Assembly (NCBI GenBank): GCA_025201765.1
Contig: MU623396.1
Coordinates: 141,906-205,905 of the forward strand
Reading direction: 5' to 3'
Length of the DNA stretch: 64,000 nt
From: Daldinia sp. FL1419
Taxonomy: Eukaryota > Ascomycota > Sordariomycetes > Xylariales > Hypoxylaceae
This document shows positions 45,954 through 56,269 of this stretch, one piece after another. Position 1 is the stretch's first letter. Each line of letters begins with the position of its first letter. A program made the translations under genes and the position numbers. Below the pieces are notes generated by a model. It ran no database searches and was not told the DNA's origin. It saw nothing but the letters and a program-made list of their open reading frames with translations.

Positions 45954-47063
45954 ATGACATCGCACACCAGCAATCTTCCCGCAGCTGCGGAAGAAGGTTT
46001 TAAAGATGCCGCTTCATACGACGCATATCGCCCCTCCTACCCTCCAGAGGCCGTTGATAAGTTCCTCGATAAGTTGAAGATCGCGCAGCAATTTGGTTCC
46101 AAGATCGTGGAGATAGCCTCCGGTACTGGCAAGTTTACAGAGCTGCTAGCTAAGCGACCCGAGTCGTTCGTTGTCAAAGCAATAGAACCTCACCATGGCA
46201 TGAGGGAGAAGCTTGCGCAAAAGGACTTGGCGGGTGTGGAGGTGATCGACGGCAAGGCTGATAAGATGCCGATCGAGGACGAGTGGGGGGAAGCTTGCAT
46301 CGCGGCTCAAGTAAGTCTATATTTAACCGGTGTATATTTTGACTAGAAGCTAATATCAGCCTCCAAGTCGTTTCACTGGTAAGACACTCAATGCATTCGC
46401 TATTCGCATGGCTGCTCACGAGTATTATGCTTAAAGGTTTGCTACTCGAGAAGCTCTAAAGGAGATTCAACGTGTCTTGAAACCAGGTGCTGTTTTTGGC
46501 GCGATATGGAACATCGAGGACTGTAAGCTCGTTTCGAGATGAATGGACCATTCGAAGGTTCGTTTACACGATACTAACCAATGGCTAGATAATAAACCCC
46601 AGAGTTGGCAGGCAACTACAAAATGGGAGCAAAAGATAAATAATTTCATTTGGTCGTTAGATGATGGACTCCCTCGATTCAGACATCAGGTTGGTAACCC
46701 CTATTTAGTAGGGAACTCCAAGTATGGCTAACGTCCTATATCAAGAAATGGAAAGACGTATTCGATCAGCAACTACCCGGCAATCCAATTCAGGTCATCA
46801 AAGATACTTTCACAGATCAATTGCCCAGATTTAGTCTCCCCTTAGGGGAAGATTCTACTAAATGGACGGTATGGCTCAGTGAAGAAGCACTTGCTTCCCG
46901 ACTCAATACACTAAGCCAGATTGCTGTACTGAGAGGAGATGAACGAGATGCCTGGGTTAAGTTTTTCCAGGCAGCAATACAGGGTGACGACGTTGAAAGA
47001 AATGAAAAAGGTGAAATTGCAGTACATGGCGTTACGTTCTTCGCCTGGACTGATAGGTTGTAA
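45954..47063 (+). CDS. SAM-dependent methyltransferase (Crg1-like)
   Basis: Five exons (45954-46310, 46368-46378, 46437-46522, 46589-46689, 46746-47063) give 290 aa. Methyltransferase_11/25 fold: motif I IVEIASGTGKFT at 51-62, AIEPHHGMREKL (Glu binding the SAM ribose), and CIAAQSFHWFATREALKEI, which is read correctly only when an 11-nt exon (TCGTTTCACTG) is included. Downstream WTVWLSEEALASRLNTLSQI and GVTFFAWT match the C-terminal part of yeast Crg1, which methylates small toxic compounds. Intron 4 uses the AAG acceptor at 46743-46745 to give HQKWKDVF; a TAG acceptor inside it cannot keep frame. The substrate is unknown. Confidence 0.84.
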
Positions 47064-47379
47064 GAGACATTTGCACATCCTAAACAGGTAGATAAACAAC
47101 GATATCATCGCTCTGGGTCATAAATTTAAATGGGTACCCCCCTTATTCAGACCTATCATGTTACGAAAACCTCTTTCCATCCAAACCGGACAGAGATGAG
47201 TGCAAACGTACTCATCCTCCTGTACAATTCTGCAGTCTGACTCGTAGTTGAATGTGAAAAATGCATGACGTGCTTTGTATGAAGCGGTGCCCGGGGCGTT
47301 TGAGGGGCGGTCCTAGTGACTGTAAAAAGGGTTCCTCCTAGCCATGAGTCCGACCACAAGAAACAGGTAGACATAGAGG

Positions 47380-47742
47380 TCACGAGTCGGCTGAAATATA
47401 CATGACTAAAACTAGTTATTAGTAGATATAAATATTTGGCTATGGAGCATGATTTTGTTACCATTGTTGCCTCTGACAAAGGCGTCTCCGTACGTTCTTC
47501 GCTTTACACCATTCACGTACTCCTCGGTCTTTTCGAGCGCAATATTCATATATCCATCAACAGATTGCAGCTCGCCTATGAAGAGTAATGTCAGTTTCGT
47601 CTTGACACAAAAATAATTACATATACCGACCTTTGTAGACGACACCAGAGTTTAGCTTAACAGTAACCGGGTTGCCGATGATATCTGACAAGAATCCGGA
47701 CGGATCCTTACCCTCACTTTGGGCGTTTGTGCCGTTCTCCAT
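47380..47742 (-). CDS. LSM6: U6 snRNA-associated Sm-like protein LSm6
   Basis: Three exons (47742-47631, 47575-47462, 47405-47380) give 83 aa, the usual size. The Sm1 part is FLSDIIGNPVTVKLNSGVVY and continues GELQSVDGYMNIAL; Sm2 is KRRTYGDAFVRGNNVMYISA. LSm6 is part of the LSm1-7 ring (cytoplasmic decapping) and the LSm2-8 ring (nuclear U6 snRNA). The last exon is only 26 nt and carries VMYISADS. Splicing at each GT-AG is needed to rebuild the Sm fold, so the model is firm. It faces Rad60 divergently (about 590 bp). Confidence 0.96.
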
Positions 47743-48331
47743 AGTGAACGGATTGTGGGGAGTGATCTGAGGTTTGATAGGAGAGTATATGCTGGATGGA
47801 TTTGTTAGTGTTTGAAAGACAACTTGTGCTTAACGGACAAAGCCTAAGTAAATGTTATGTAAGGGGGTACCTAATATAATAGGGGTGATGATGTACTTAC
47901 CTAAGGTATTACTTCTAAGGTTGCAGGTGCTATGTTGTTTAATCTTAGCTTTCCTGCTTGCCAAAAATCCGGTTCCGGCCTGATAGGGCTGACCAACCGG
48001 GTAAGCCTAAGCGGGGTAAAATGACATTTAGGTACCCAAGTACCTGTATAAAACCTCCGGCTAGGGTGGAGACACTTCCAATTTTCAAAGTTCACGCGTA
48101 AATCACCCTGGAAACCGCATCTCGCGTGGTAGTATCACCCCCAAATTTTGGATTCTCACTCGGTAATTTTATTAGCTACTCTACACTTAACCTTAACCAC
48201 TTTTTCCATATTTACTAAGCTGTAGTTCGTCATTGCGGACATAAGCTTGTCTTGCTTTGTGTCTCAATTTACTCTACATATAAACTTTACTTTACTACGG
48301 CATATTCAATTTTCTTCGATTCCTCCTCGCA

Positions 48332-49762
48332 ATGGGAGACCTACCACCTTCTTCGGCTAAGCGCAAACTTCCCTTCAAACGGACGGCTAGACGAAAATCA
48401 AGCGAGGCAAATAACGATGACAGCCTCGCTCTCTTTAGTCGATCTGATAAATTTTTTGAGGAACAGCAAAGACTAGCCAAAGAAAAGGAGGAAAGAGAAA
48501 AGGCTGAGAGGGCAGCTAGAGAGAAACGAGAACAAGAGGAACGATTAGCCCATGAGCGTAAAGCAAAGCGAAATTCATTGACTAAAAAATCTTCTTACAA
48601 ACCGGAATCCCCAACAAAACGCCGTCGTATCTCATTTCCTGACGATGAGGATAGTAAAACCAGTGACGAAGATGATATCTTCGGTTACAAGCCGCCTAAG
48701 AAAAAGTCTCCTGTGAATTTGACGCCTAATTCCAAGCGAGAGAGTTCATATGTAACTAGTACAAAGGAATCTGAAGGGTCGAGACATCGTAGCACACGCT
48801 CCCAATCTGTGAACGTTGGCACGTCCGTGATATCTTTAGACGACGACGATGATGAGTCTACTTTAACACAATCTCCTCTCAGTCGTCCTCCGCAGCATGT
48901 GCGTGGGGAAACTGACCAGGACATAGTTACGCTGGATGACGAGAGCGACGCTCAATCTGAAGCCACCAAAGAGCAGAAGGAAGATGAGGAAGAGGATCCT
49001 TCAGAGTACTATGTTAGGAAGGCAATGGAACGAGCGCAGAAAGCTAAGGAGGCGAAAGAGAAGGGGGCCGGCGATGAAACAGGAGATGGGGACGATCCAG
49101 TAGTGCAGATACTTATTCATGCTCATCTCGCCGGTGTTCGTCCATTAATGTTCCGGCGGAAACTGTCTCAAAAATTGACGATAGTATACGAGACATGGAT
49201 TGAGCAACAAATAGTCAAACATAGCGTTATACCTCGTTCTGTTTTAGAGACTATGTTCTTCACCTGGAGGGGCAACAAGGTGTATCCGCATACAACTCTA
49301 CAGACATTAGGTATTAAACCAGAGCGTGATGGTACACTATATCCTAGCTGGAAGACTGGCCAAGAAGGGTACTATGGACGAGATAAAGTACTTTTCGAGG
49401 CGTGGACTCAGGAACTTTATGATGAATACTTGGAGGAAAAGGAGAAGCAGCGCTTACGTGACCTTGGGGAGTTGGTGGATGAAGATTTGGAAGAAAACCA
49501 AGAGCCAGAGCAACCACAAAATTCCGAGGCAGACCAGAAGGTCCGCATACTCTTCAAGGCAAAGGATCAACAGCCCACGAAGGCGACAGTACGTTCCAGT
49601 ACCACCGCTGCTCAGCTAACTAAGCTCTATCGACGACTTGAGAATGTTCCGGAAAACAAGACTATCGAGCTGCGCTGGGACGGCGAGATTCTGGAGCCGG
49701 ATATGACCGTGGAAGAAGCAGAAATTGAAGATATGGACTCCCTCGAAGTTCATATCAAGTGA
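48332..49762 (+). CDS. Rad60/Esc2/NIP45-family SUMO-like domain protein
   Basis: A single exon of 476 aa. The C-terminal 72 residues are a SUMO-like domain (KVRILFKAKDQQPTKATVRS to LEVHIK), and about 254-325 forms another (PVVQILIHAHLAG to TTLQTLGIK), the SLD1-SLD2 pair of fission-yeast Rad60. Two acidic hydrophobic stretches, SVISLDDDDD (near 166) and DIVTLDDESD, look like SUMO-interacting motifs. The N terminus is basic then coiled and charged (EKEEREKAERAAREKREQ near 50-67). The family protects against replication stress together with Ubc9 and Smc5-6. It is divergent from LSM6 and convergent with PNO1. Confidence 0.86.
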   Translation: MGDLPPSSAKRKLPFKRTARRKSSEANNDDSLALFSRSDKFFEEQQRLAKEKEEREKAERAAREKREQEERLAHERKAKRNSLTKKSSYKPESPTKRRRISFPDDEDSKTSDEDDIFGYKPPKKKSPVNLTPNSKRESSYVTSTKESEGSRHRSTRSQSVNVGTSVISLDDDDDESTLTQSPLSRPPQHVRGETDQDIVTLDDESDAQSEATKEQKEDEEEDPSEYYVRKAMERAQKAKEAKEKGAGDETGDGDDPVVQILIHAHLAGVRPLMFRRKLSQKLTIVYETWIEQQIVKHSVIPRSVLETMFFTWRGNKVYPHTTLQTLGIKPERDGTLYPSWKTGQEGYYGRDKVLFEAWTQELYDEYLEEKEKQRLRDLGELVDEDLEENQEPEQPQNSEADQKVRILFKAKDQQPTKATVRSSTTAAQLTKLYRRLENVPENKTIELRWDGEILEPDMTVEEAEIEDMDSLEVHIK

Positions 49763-50051
49763 GGCGAGGAGGGGGGTTAGGAGTCAACTTTTATCTTTGC
49801 AAGCGAAACAACAAATTTTGATATAACTATTTTCTCGACGAAGGTAGGAGAGGCACGGTTGATGATTAACGGACAGTTATCACGAATCATGACATATGAT
49901 ATTGTTCATGATGCCCATAATATTCTTAGAGATTTAGTGACTCTATTCCCGAGACAATTGTCTTATGTCTCATTATCTACGAAGTACAAACAACCTTGCT
50001 TTAATACCCGACCAGAACGCCGCCCCATGAGATGCAAACCCGATCCGAAAT
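49763..50051. other. Convergent intergenic spacer
   Basis: Short 3' region between Rad60 and PNO1. No gene seen. Confidence 0.4.
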
Positions 50052-50985
50052 TTAGAACCTCTCCTTCATCCTCGCAGATACGGTGCGTAGATTGTTGTAG
50101 ACCTTGCCGGGCGGCTTACCCAATATTAGACTCACTATAGATTCACGGGCTATATGGATATTCTTAAATCCTACATTTCAATGTGTTAGCGAGGTTTCAT
50201 TTAGCGACGTAAATCCTTTTTTTTTTTTTTTTTTCGTAACTTACCTCCAAGGATGTGAATCTTCGAATCGGCCAACACGACTCTCGTACGAGACGCATTT
50301 TCGATGGCAAACTTAGTCTTTCCGTCCTTACCCGCGATACGGCCAATAGCACGAGCGAGATGATCGCCATTGAGCGTCTTCACATCTTTGACCTCGAAAG
50401 TCTCGATATACAAGTCGTCTAGACGGAGCAGGGCAATAGCATCGTCGACGTCGAAACCCAGCGCAAAAGCGCGCACAAAGTCCTCGCCTTTTTGCAGGGC
50501 GCCGGCGTCGGTGGTGTGTCGCGAGGTGCGCAGCTCCACGCGCTTGTGCTTGACGTTCATCCGGACTTGTAGCTTGAGGTGCTCGACTAGGGGCGGGTAG
50601 ATCTTGGGCCAGGCACTTTTGAGAGGCGTGAAGCGGTGCGGGGGGATGGCGACCTTGCGCATTTGGATGTGTGTTGCGGGGTCCTACGCAGATATATATT
50701 AGAGGGTATTCGAACGGCGTAGCAAGTGTAAATAAAACCAAATATGGATCAAGAAGAGCAACCTACAAGATTTTGTACGGGCGCAAAGTGCGGCTTGTCT
50801 TCCTCGTCGATTTCCATGTCCCCTTCTCCCAAGTTCCGCGCCGGTTGGAGGATCGCATTGGCGTCTTCGGGTAGCTCGTTCATGCCTTCTAATGTGAAGT
50901 CTTCATCTTGGTCGGCTTCGGGGACCGGGAGGCTGGACTGAGGGGTGTCGTCGACCTGCTTGAGCAGAGCTGTCGGAGCAGGCAT
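50052..50985 (-). CDS. PNO1: Pre-rRNA processing KH-domain protein PNO1 (Dim2)
   Basis: Three exons (50985-50767, 50683-50245, 50170-50052) give 258 aa. An acidic N-terminal tail (about 1-75) is followed by RKVAIPPHRFTPLKSAWPKI, then two KH-like modules with GDHLARAIGRIAGKDGKTKF (the GxxG in the second is GKDG), ASRTRVVLADSKIHILGGFK and ILGKPPGKVYNNLRTVSARM. PNO1 (Dim2/Rrp20) binds 18S rRNA in the small-subunit processome and partners Nob1 for 3' cleavage. Intron 1 removes a frame that would otherwise stop; intron 2 holds an 18-nt T run on the plus strand. It is divergent from Mdm31/32 (735 bp). Confidence 0.95.
50217..50234. repeat. Poly-T run (18 nt), in PNO1 intron 2
   Basis: Eighteen consecutive T on the plus strand (poly-A in the transcript), inside the intron near its 5' splice site. 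Confidence 0.9.
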
Positions 50986-51719
50986 AATGGCGAGTGTATT
51001 TTGGGAATTCGCGAGTCGCTGGTTATGGTATGTGGCTGGGCGGAAGATCGAGAGTTGAAGGTTGTTTAAGGATTGGATTGTGAGGGTCGTTTGTATGTCG
51101 GCTCTCTTTTGGGAAATTTAGCAATGGTTTTCTGGCGTCGCACCAGAAAAAAACGACGGTCCACGTTTGGTGGGCTCTTTTTATGCTATCGATAAGATTG
51201 ACCTTATCGCATATTGCATTACCAGGGATATTGACGAGCTAACTGATATAAGCTTCGATGGGGGGTCAGTGGAGTAGGGGAATTATGACCGTGGCGTTTT
51301 CGGGATGGAATGAGCGGCTACGGCTATCTTAGCGTACGATTTCGATTCCAGCCGGTCTAGGTAACGTTATCAGTTAATAACCGTTAGCCCGTTATGTCCG
51401 GCTACAAGCTTACTGATGTGCTAATGACGACCTTTTTTTTTTTTCCAAAAAAGCTTGAAGCTAAGCAAATTTCTTGGATTGAATTTCATGCCCTCTTTAT
51501 ACCTTATGCTATCGTGCCCTGCGTCTTACCCCTCGTGCTGTTGGTCTTTCTTAAAGAGCAAAAGTAGAAGGGCGACCTCGGGTCTGAATTGTCTTTTCTT
51601 CATTAATTAGACTTATAGATCAAAAAGTTTTGCTGCATTGCTGCATTCGTCATTTTGTGGTCGATCACTTGCTTCTGATTACAAGATTCGGAATGATGCC
51701 CTCATCATGAACCTCTACA
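50986..51719. promoter_or_regulatory. Shared upstream region of PNO1 and the Mdm31/32 gene
   Basis: A 735-bp spacer between divergent start codons. Short T runs (near 51432-51443) but no element I can name. Confidence 0.35.
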
Positions 51720-54078
51720 ATGTCCTCAGCAGTTAGGTCTACAGTTTTAGGCCAGGGGCGCCAGGCATGGCGATCCCTTTACGAATTAGTTGATACATTC
51801 TCTTCGAAAGTGTCGCCGAAACAGAACCCTATCAATCGTCTCGGGCCGCATCAAAGTACATCATTTTCCTCTATAGCGACCCCGCGGTTATCCAAGCCTC
51901 CGTGGTTTTTCCCACGAGTTCCAAAGACTTACGGGAATAACGTTCGTCGCAGTTTTACCTCCAGCGGATTGCTTTTAATCGGCCTTGCGTCTCCATGTCC
52001 AACGACTTCCGCCGTCTCTGCGACATGTTCGGTAGCTGCGGATTCTGTTATTCTCGGGACCGCGGGTCAAACGGCGAGTATTGGTAAATTGGCAAGACGG
52101 GCTTGGGTTAGGGATATACATACTACTACTAGGAGGAGAATATCTAGGGTTCATCGGAGAACGAAGACGTCCAAGTCCAGCGGCGACAATGCGCGCTCAG
52201 CCGTCGCTCAACAGAAGAATGGACCTTCGTCGCAATCCGCTTCGAATGCGAAGCCTAACACGAAGCCCGATGCAGGTCCACCCGAAGCGGAGTCTACATC
52301 TGCGTCTGTGTCCAAGTATTTTCACCTGCCCGCAATGCCGCACCTACCACATCGACCCACGAAAGAGGAGTTTCTAGCTGCGGCCAACGGCTTTTGGCAA
52401 CGGTTAAAGGTTCGATTTAAGTGGTTCTCGATCAGAAGCATGAGGCCCTGGAATATAGATGAGTGGGGTGCTTTTGTATCCTGGTTTCTTTTTGGTCATT
52501 TAGTCTGGATTCTCGTCGGTACAACGACTTTCTTTTCGCTTGGCATCCTCTTTATCAATACTGTCTTTGCGCAAGGTAAGATTATAATACCCCTACAGAT
52601 GCTGCTGCTTAGACTAACGCATCTTAGAAACTCTGGCGAAATGGATTGGCGATTACTTGACCGAGTCTGCTGGCGTTACTGTAATTTTCGAATCTGCGAT
52701 TGTTCCTAGGTGGAAGGATGGTGTCATATCCTTTAGGAACGTATTCGTCTCTCGAAGACCAGGTCAAGTCAAGTCTTCCGTTAGCAAGGGATCACCATCC
52801 AACGCCGCCGCAGTTGCTGCCGCCGAAAGGGGAACTGATAAGGAAACCCCTGTTCCCGTTGAGGTGGACGATGGCAATTATACGCAGTTTGACATTACGT
52901 TAAACGCTGTCAATGTGACGCTCTCTTTCGTCAAGTGGTGGAACGGCAGAGGTCTATTAAAAGATGTTGAGATCAAAGGCGTTCGAGGAGTTGTGGATAG
53001 GACCTCGGTCAGGTGGTCTGGTGAGCCTGCCGATCCCCTATCGTACCGTCACGAGCACAATCCCGGTGACTTCGAAATCGACTCCTTCAAGATGGAGGAT
53101 TTACTCCTCACTATTCACCAACCGGGAGGGTTCCGGCCTTTCCCTGTTAGTATCTACTCCTGCGAACTCCCTCAATTGAGGAAACAGTTCTTATTTTACG
53201 ACTTTTTAGCCGCTACTCATATGTCTGGATCGTACGACGGGTCTCTCTTCACGATACATCCTCGCCAGATCCACGGCGTCCCTGCCGGCCGTGAGCACAT
53301 GGCATCCGACCCATTGGGAGAGCCAAATGTCTGGAAGAAGTATAGTCGCATCCGGATAGATGGTCTCAGGATAGATCATCTCAACCGGGGAGTCGAAGGT
53401 CCTTTCGGATGGATTTATGAAGGCAATGTTGATATCGTAGCCGATATAAGGTTCCCGGCTGATGATGACGACGGCATTACAAAGGTTATGTCCGAGTTTT
53501 ACGAACGGCTCGAGGAGGCAGTTACGTCAAATCGCTACATTCATATTCTTGACCTCGATAAGTCTCGCCGACAGGAACCAGTTATCCATAACGACCCAAG
53601 CCACACGCAGTCCAACGAGGTGACGAATGATATTAATACTACCACTACACCGGCCGAAACCCCAGCCCCATTTACCCCCTCGACCCCATCGGCCTCCGAC
53701 GAGGAGCCACCCCGCTACCTTGTCATGGATCTACGTATCCACTTAAACGACGTGAAAGCTACCGTCCCAGTCTTCACGTCTAATTTATCGTACGTTAATC
53801 AAGCGCTGGTGCGACCCATTGTGGCGTACATAAACGCAAAGCGCACGTACATCCCCATCAGCTGCCGCATCGTCAAACGCGCTTCTGATTTCGACGGCTC
53901 CTGGACCATCTACGACTGCGGACTTATGGATGATGCTTCCGCCGAGATGTACACTGCCTTTGCCCGCGACGTCGAGGACCAACAGAGCCGTGTCCGTCGT
54001 CTCAAAAAGGTTGGTTTCTGGACCCTCAGTCTTGCCGTGCATGCCCTATTCATGGGTATGGCCGGAAACGTCATATAA
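51720..54078 (+). CDS. Mitochondrial inner-membrane protein Mdm31/Mdm32 family
   Basis: Two exons (51720-52575, 52628-54078) give 768 aa. An Arg/Ser-rich N terminus without acidic residues suits a mitochondrial presequence. A transmembrane helix lies near 252-285 (FVSWFLFGHLVWILVG) and a second at the C terminus (VGFWTLSLAVHALFMG), with a large intermembrane-space part between. Conserved blocks include DEWGAFVSWFLFGHLVWIL, VTVIFESAIVPRWKDGVISF, FDITLNAVNVTLSFVKWWNG and LLKDVEIKGVRGVVDRTSVR. Mdm31 and Mdm32 shape mitochondria and anchor nucleoids in yeast; filamentous fungi may have one or both, and I cannot say which this is. A Pro/Thr-rich insert near 640-665 is fungal-specific in my reading. 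Confidence 0.9.
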
Positions 54079-55021
54079 CTATAGAAAAAAGGAAACCAAG
54101 ATAACATATCTTTCTTTCGCTTTCTACCCCTCCTCTGTACATAAAACGGCTAAAAATGGATTATTTGATGAACGGGAAAATGTATGTATGGGAAAAGGGG
54201 GGCGGCTCTGGGCACATATGATTTATAGTCGCAGGGCGAGGGTATATCATTTAGCTGCGCAGATATGGAGTTATCACGGCGTCTGGAGTAAGTCGCGGCT
54301 TCAATCCGCGGGTCCCATTCATGTTTGGATCGTGCTTAAGAGTCGGAAATACCCCACTTAGGTAGAAGTAAACATAAAAAAGCAATATCAATATTTACAA
54401 GATCTACGGCGAGTTAAACGATGATTAAAATGTTGGGATCTAATGTAAGTTTCCGCCAATCTGAATTAACTATGGGCATGTAGGCCTCATCTATCTACAT
54501 CCCAAAGGCCATATGGCAATTCTAAGCCAGCTGGCCAACCGATCAACCAACCCAATCCGCCAGTATCGTCGCCAGAGCCGATATAATAACTCGGCTCGAT
54601 TTAATCCATTAATATAACGCAGATGCAAGTTTGAGTCCCCCATAGCCAAGTTGGTAAAACCTCAACTTGGCCAGGCCCAACGTGGCAGCGGATTTGGTCA
54701 TCGCATGTCCACCGGTTTCAATAAGCTGGTTTTCGTCCGTCGTTACCATTCGTCGTCACCAAATACAGATAAACCTCGGCTCGAGGTGTTCGGGGAGTAG
54801 AGGGAGAAGGGGGGGGGGGGGGGTTAAAGGGGTAGAGTAAAGGGGGGGCGGAGGGCAGTTGTCATTTCACAACCTATACTAGAAACACAAAATACTGGAG
54901 TTTCATGCAGGGGACACAGCTCCAAAGGTCCACCATGAAGTCTGTGGAAGATAGCAGCCCGTGCGAAGATATCGTAAGGGTATCATGGTGTTTTCCACGA
55001 TAGTTAAGTTCCCTTTACGTT
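54079..55021. other. Convergent intergenic region with G-run and small hairpin
   Basis: Shared 3' region of Mdm31/32 and eIF3j. It has a 15-nt G run at 54809-54823 with more G-rich sequence after it, and a 9-bp stem with 9-nt loop (54645-54671) in a sequence vaguely like a tRNA D-arm. No gene seen. Confidence 0.45.
54809..54823. repeat. Poly-G run (15 nt)
   Basis: Fifteen consecutive G followed by further G clusters to about 54855; prone to length error and to G-quadruplex formation. Confidence 0.85.
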
Positions 55022-56269
55022 CTTCACATAAAGTCGTCACTAGTCAGAGTGTCAGTCATGACCAATACATATAAGCTAGCAGGAAACTTACTCTCCGAAA
55101 TCCTCCTCGTAGGTAGCGACGTCTGTGGTATTGGCTCTGCTGGTTACTAGTGTGGTCTTGGTCTTCTGCGCCTTGGTCTTCTTGCCGCCCTTCTCAGAAG
55201 CCTTTTCTTCCTTCATCTTCTCATTGCTGAGGGTAGTGAGAGTACTGGCAACCTTCTTGATCTGGTCACTCGGCAGGTCCTTGGCGAGTTGCTTAGCGAA
55301 TTCCTGGAGGAACAAGCTGTAGTGCGCCTTCTTGTGATTGCTAGCTATGATCGGGACCATTGTGTTACGCAGGGTCTCGAACTGTGTCTTGGTCTGTGGG
55401 TTGAAAAGGGGTAAAGAGCTCAGGTTAACGGTCTTGGTGGGATCTGTAGGGTCGATAGATACGGCAGAGCCAACGGTGGTAGCCTTGCGTCCGTTACTAA
55501 GACTGATACCGGCGTCGCCAAAAAGATCCTCGGCGTGCTTTAGATCGGATTCCTTCTCAGTACGGCGCATTCGTTCGCGTCGCTCGGCTTCGTCCTCATC
55601 TTCAGATACGTCGGAGCCTTCAGCTAGGCGACGGGCTCGCTCAGCCTTGTGCTCGGCAATACGCTGGGCTTTAGACTTCTTGTTTGCAGCGGCTTCGGCG
55701 TCAGCCTTGGCCTTGGCCTCGGCCGCCTTCTTGGCCTTCTCGCGCTCGGCCTCTGAATCTTCGGCAGCATCCCATGATTCTAGGACCTACGAGTTATCAG
55801 TTAGTATTGTAGGACTAACGTGGCAGGTAAATATGCATGCCTAACTTACATCACTATCTTCGCCCTCCTCGTCATCGAACTTGCTACGACGGACGGCGCC
55901 TAGGACGGGAGATGTTGATGGGGGTGTGCTGGACTCTTCTTCCTCGTCGTCTATATAAAGCGTCATGGTTAGCCAAGAATAATCAGGTTTGGATTGGAGT
56001 GACGGCTGCAGCGGCGCATGTGTGTCGCATCAAGAGATATCAAGGTAATCCAATAGACAGGGGAAAAATAAACGCAGTAAAGATCCACCGAATCCTATCA
56101 GACATGGCTTCCCCATAGATCCCAAGGACTGGAATGCGCCGCATCGCAGATACCATATGTTGATACGCTTTGTCCAAGAGGCAACTTCGAAGGGATGTTG
56201 TTTTCCTAAGTATGTAAATATAATAATAAAAGAAAATATTGACTCACCCCACTGCTTCTTAGGAGGCAT
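55022..56269 (-). CDS. Translation initiation factor eIF3 subunit j (Hcr1)
   Basis: Four exons (56269-56248, 55950-55850, 55786-55092, 55037-55022) give 277 aa. N terminus MPPKKQWDDEEEESS, then RRSKFDDEEGEDSDVLESWD (the conserved W-D-A-A-E-D), then a Lys/Ala/Glu coiled coil. The middle has DLFGDAGISL and the C-terminal FETLRNTMVPIIASNHKKAH block. The last exon is 16 nt and gives the ending DDDFM, the typical eIF3j tail; without it the frame ends at FGE. eIF3j binds the 40S decoding site and aids eIF3 and recycling. The first intron is about 297 nt, longer than the others. Confidence 0.9.

Noticed and set aside
54640..54700. ATAGCCAAGTTGGTAA, like a tRNA D arm
   Set aside because: The following sequence does not form anticodon and T arms; kept only as a hairpin.
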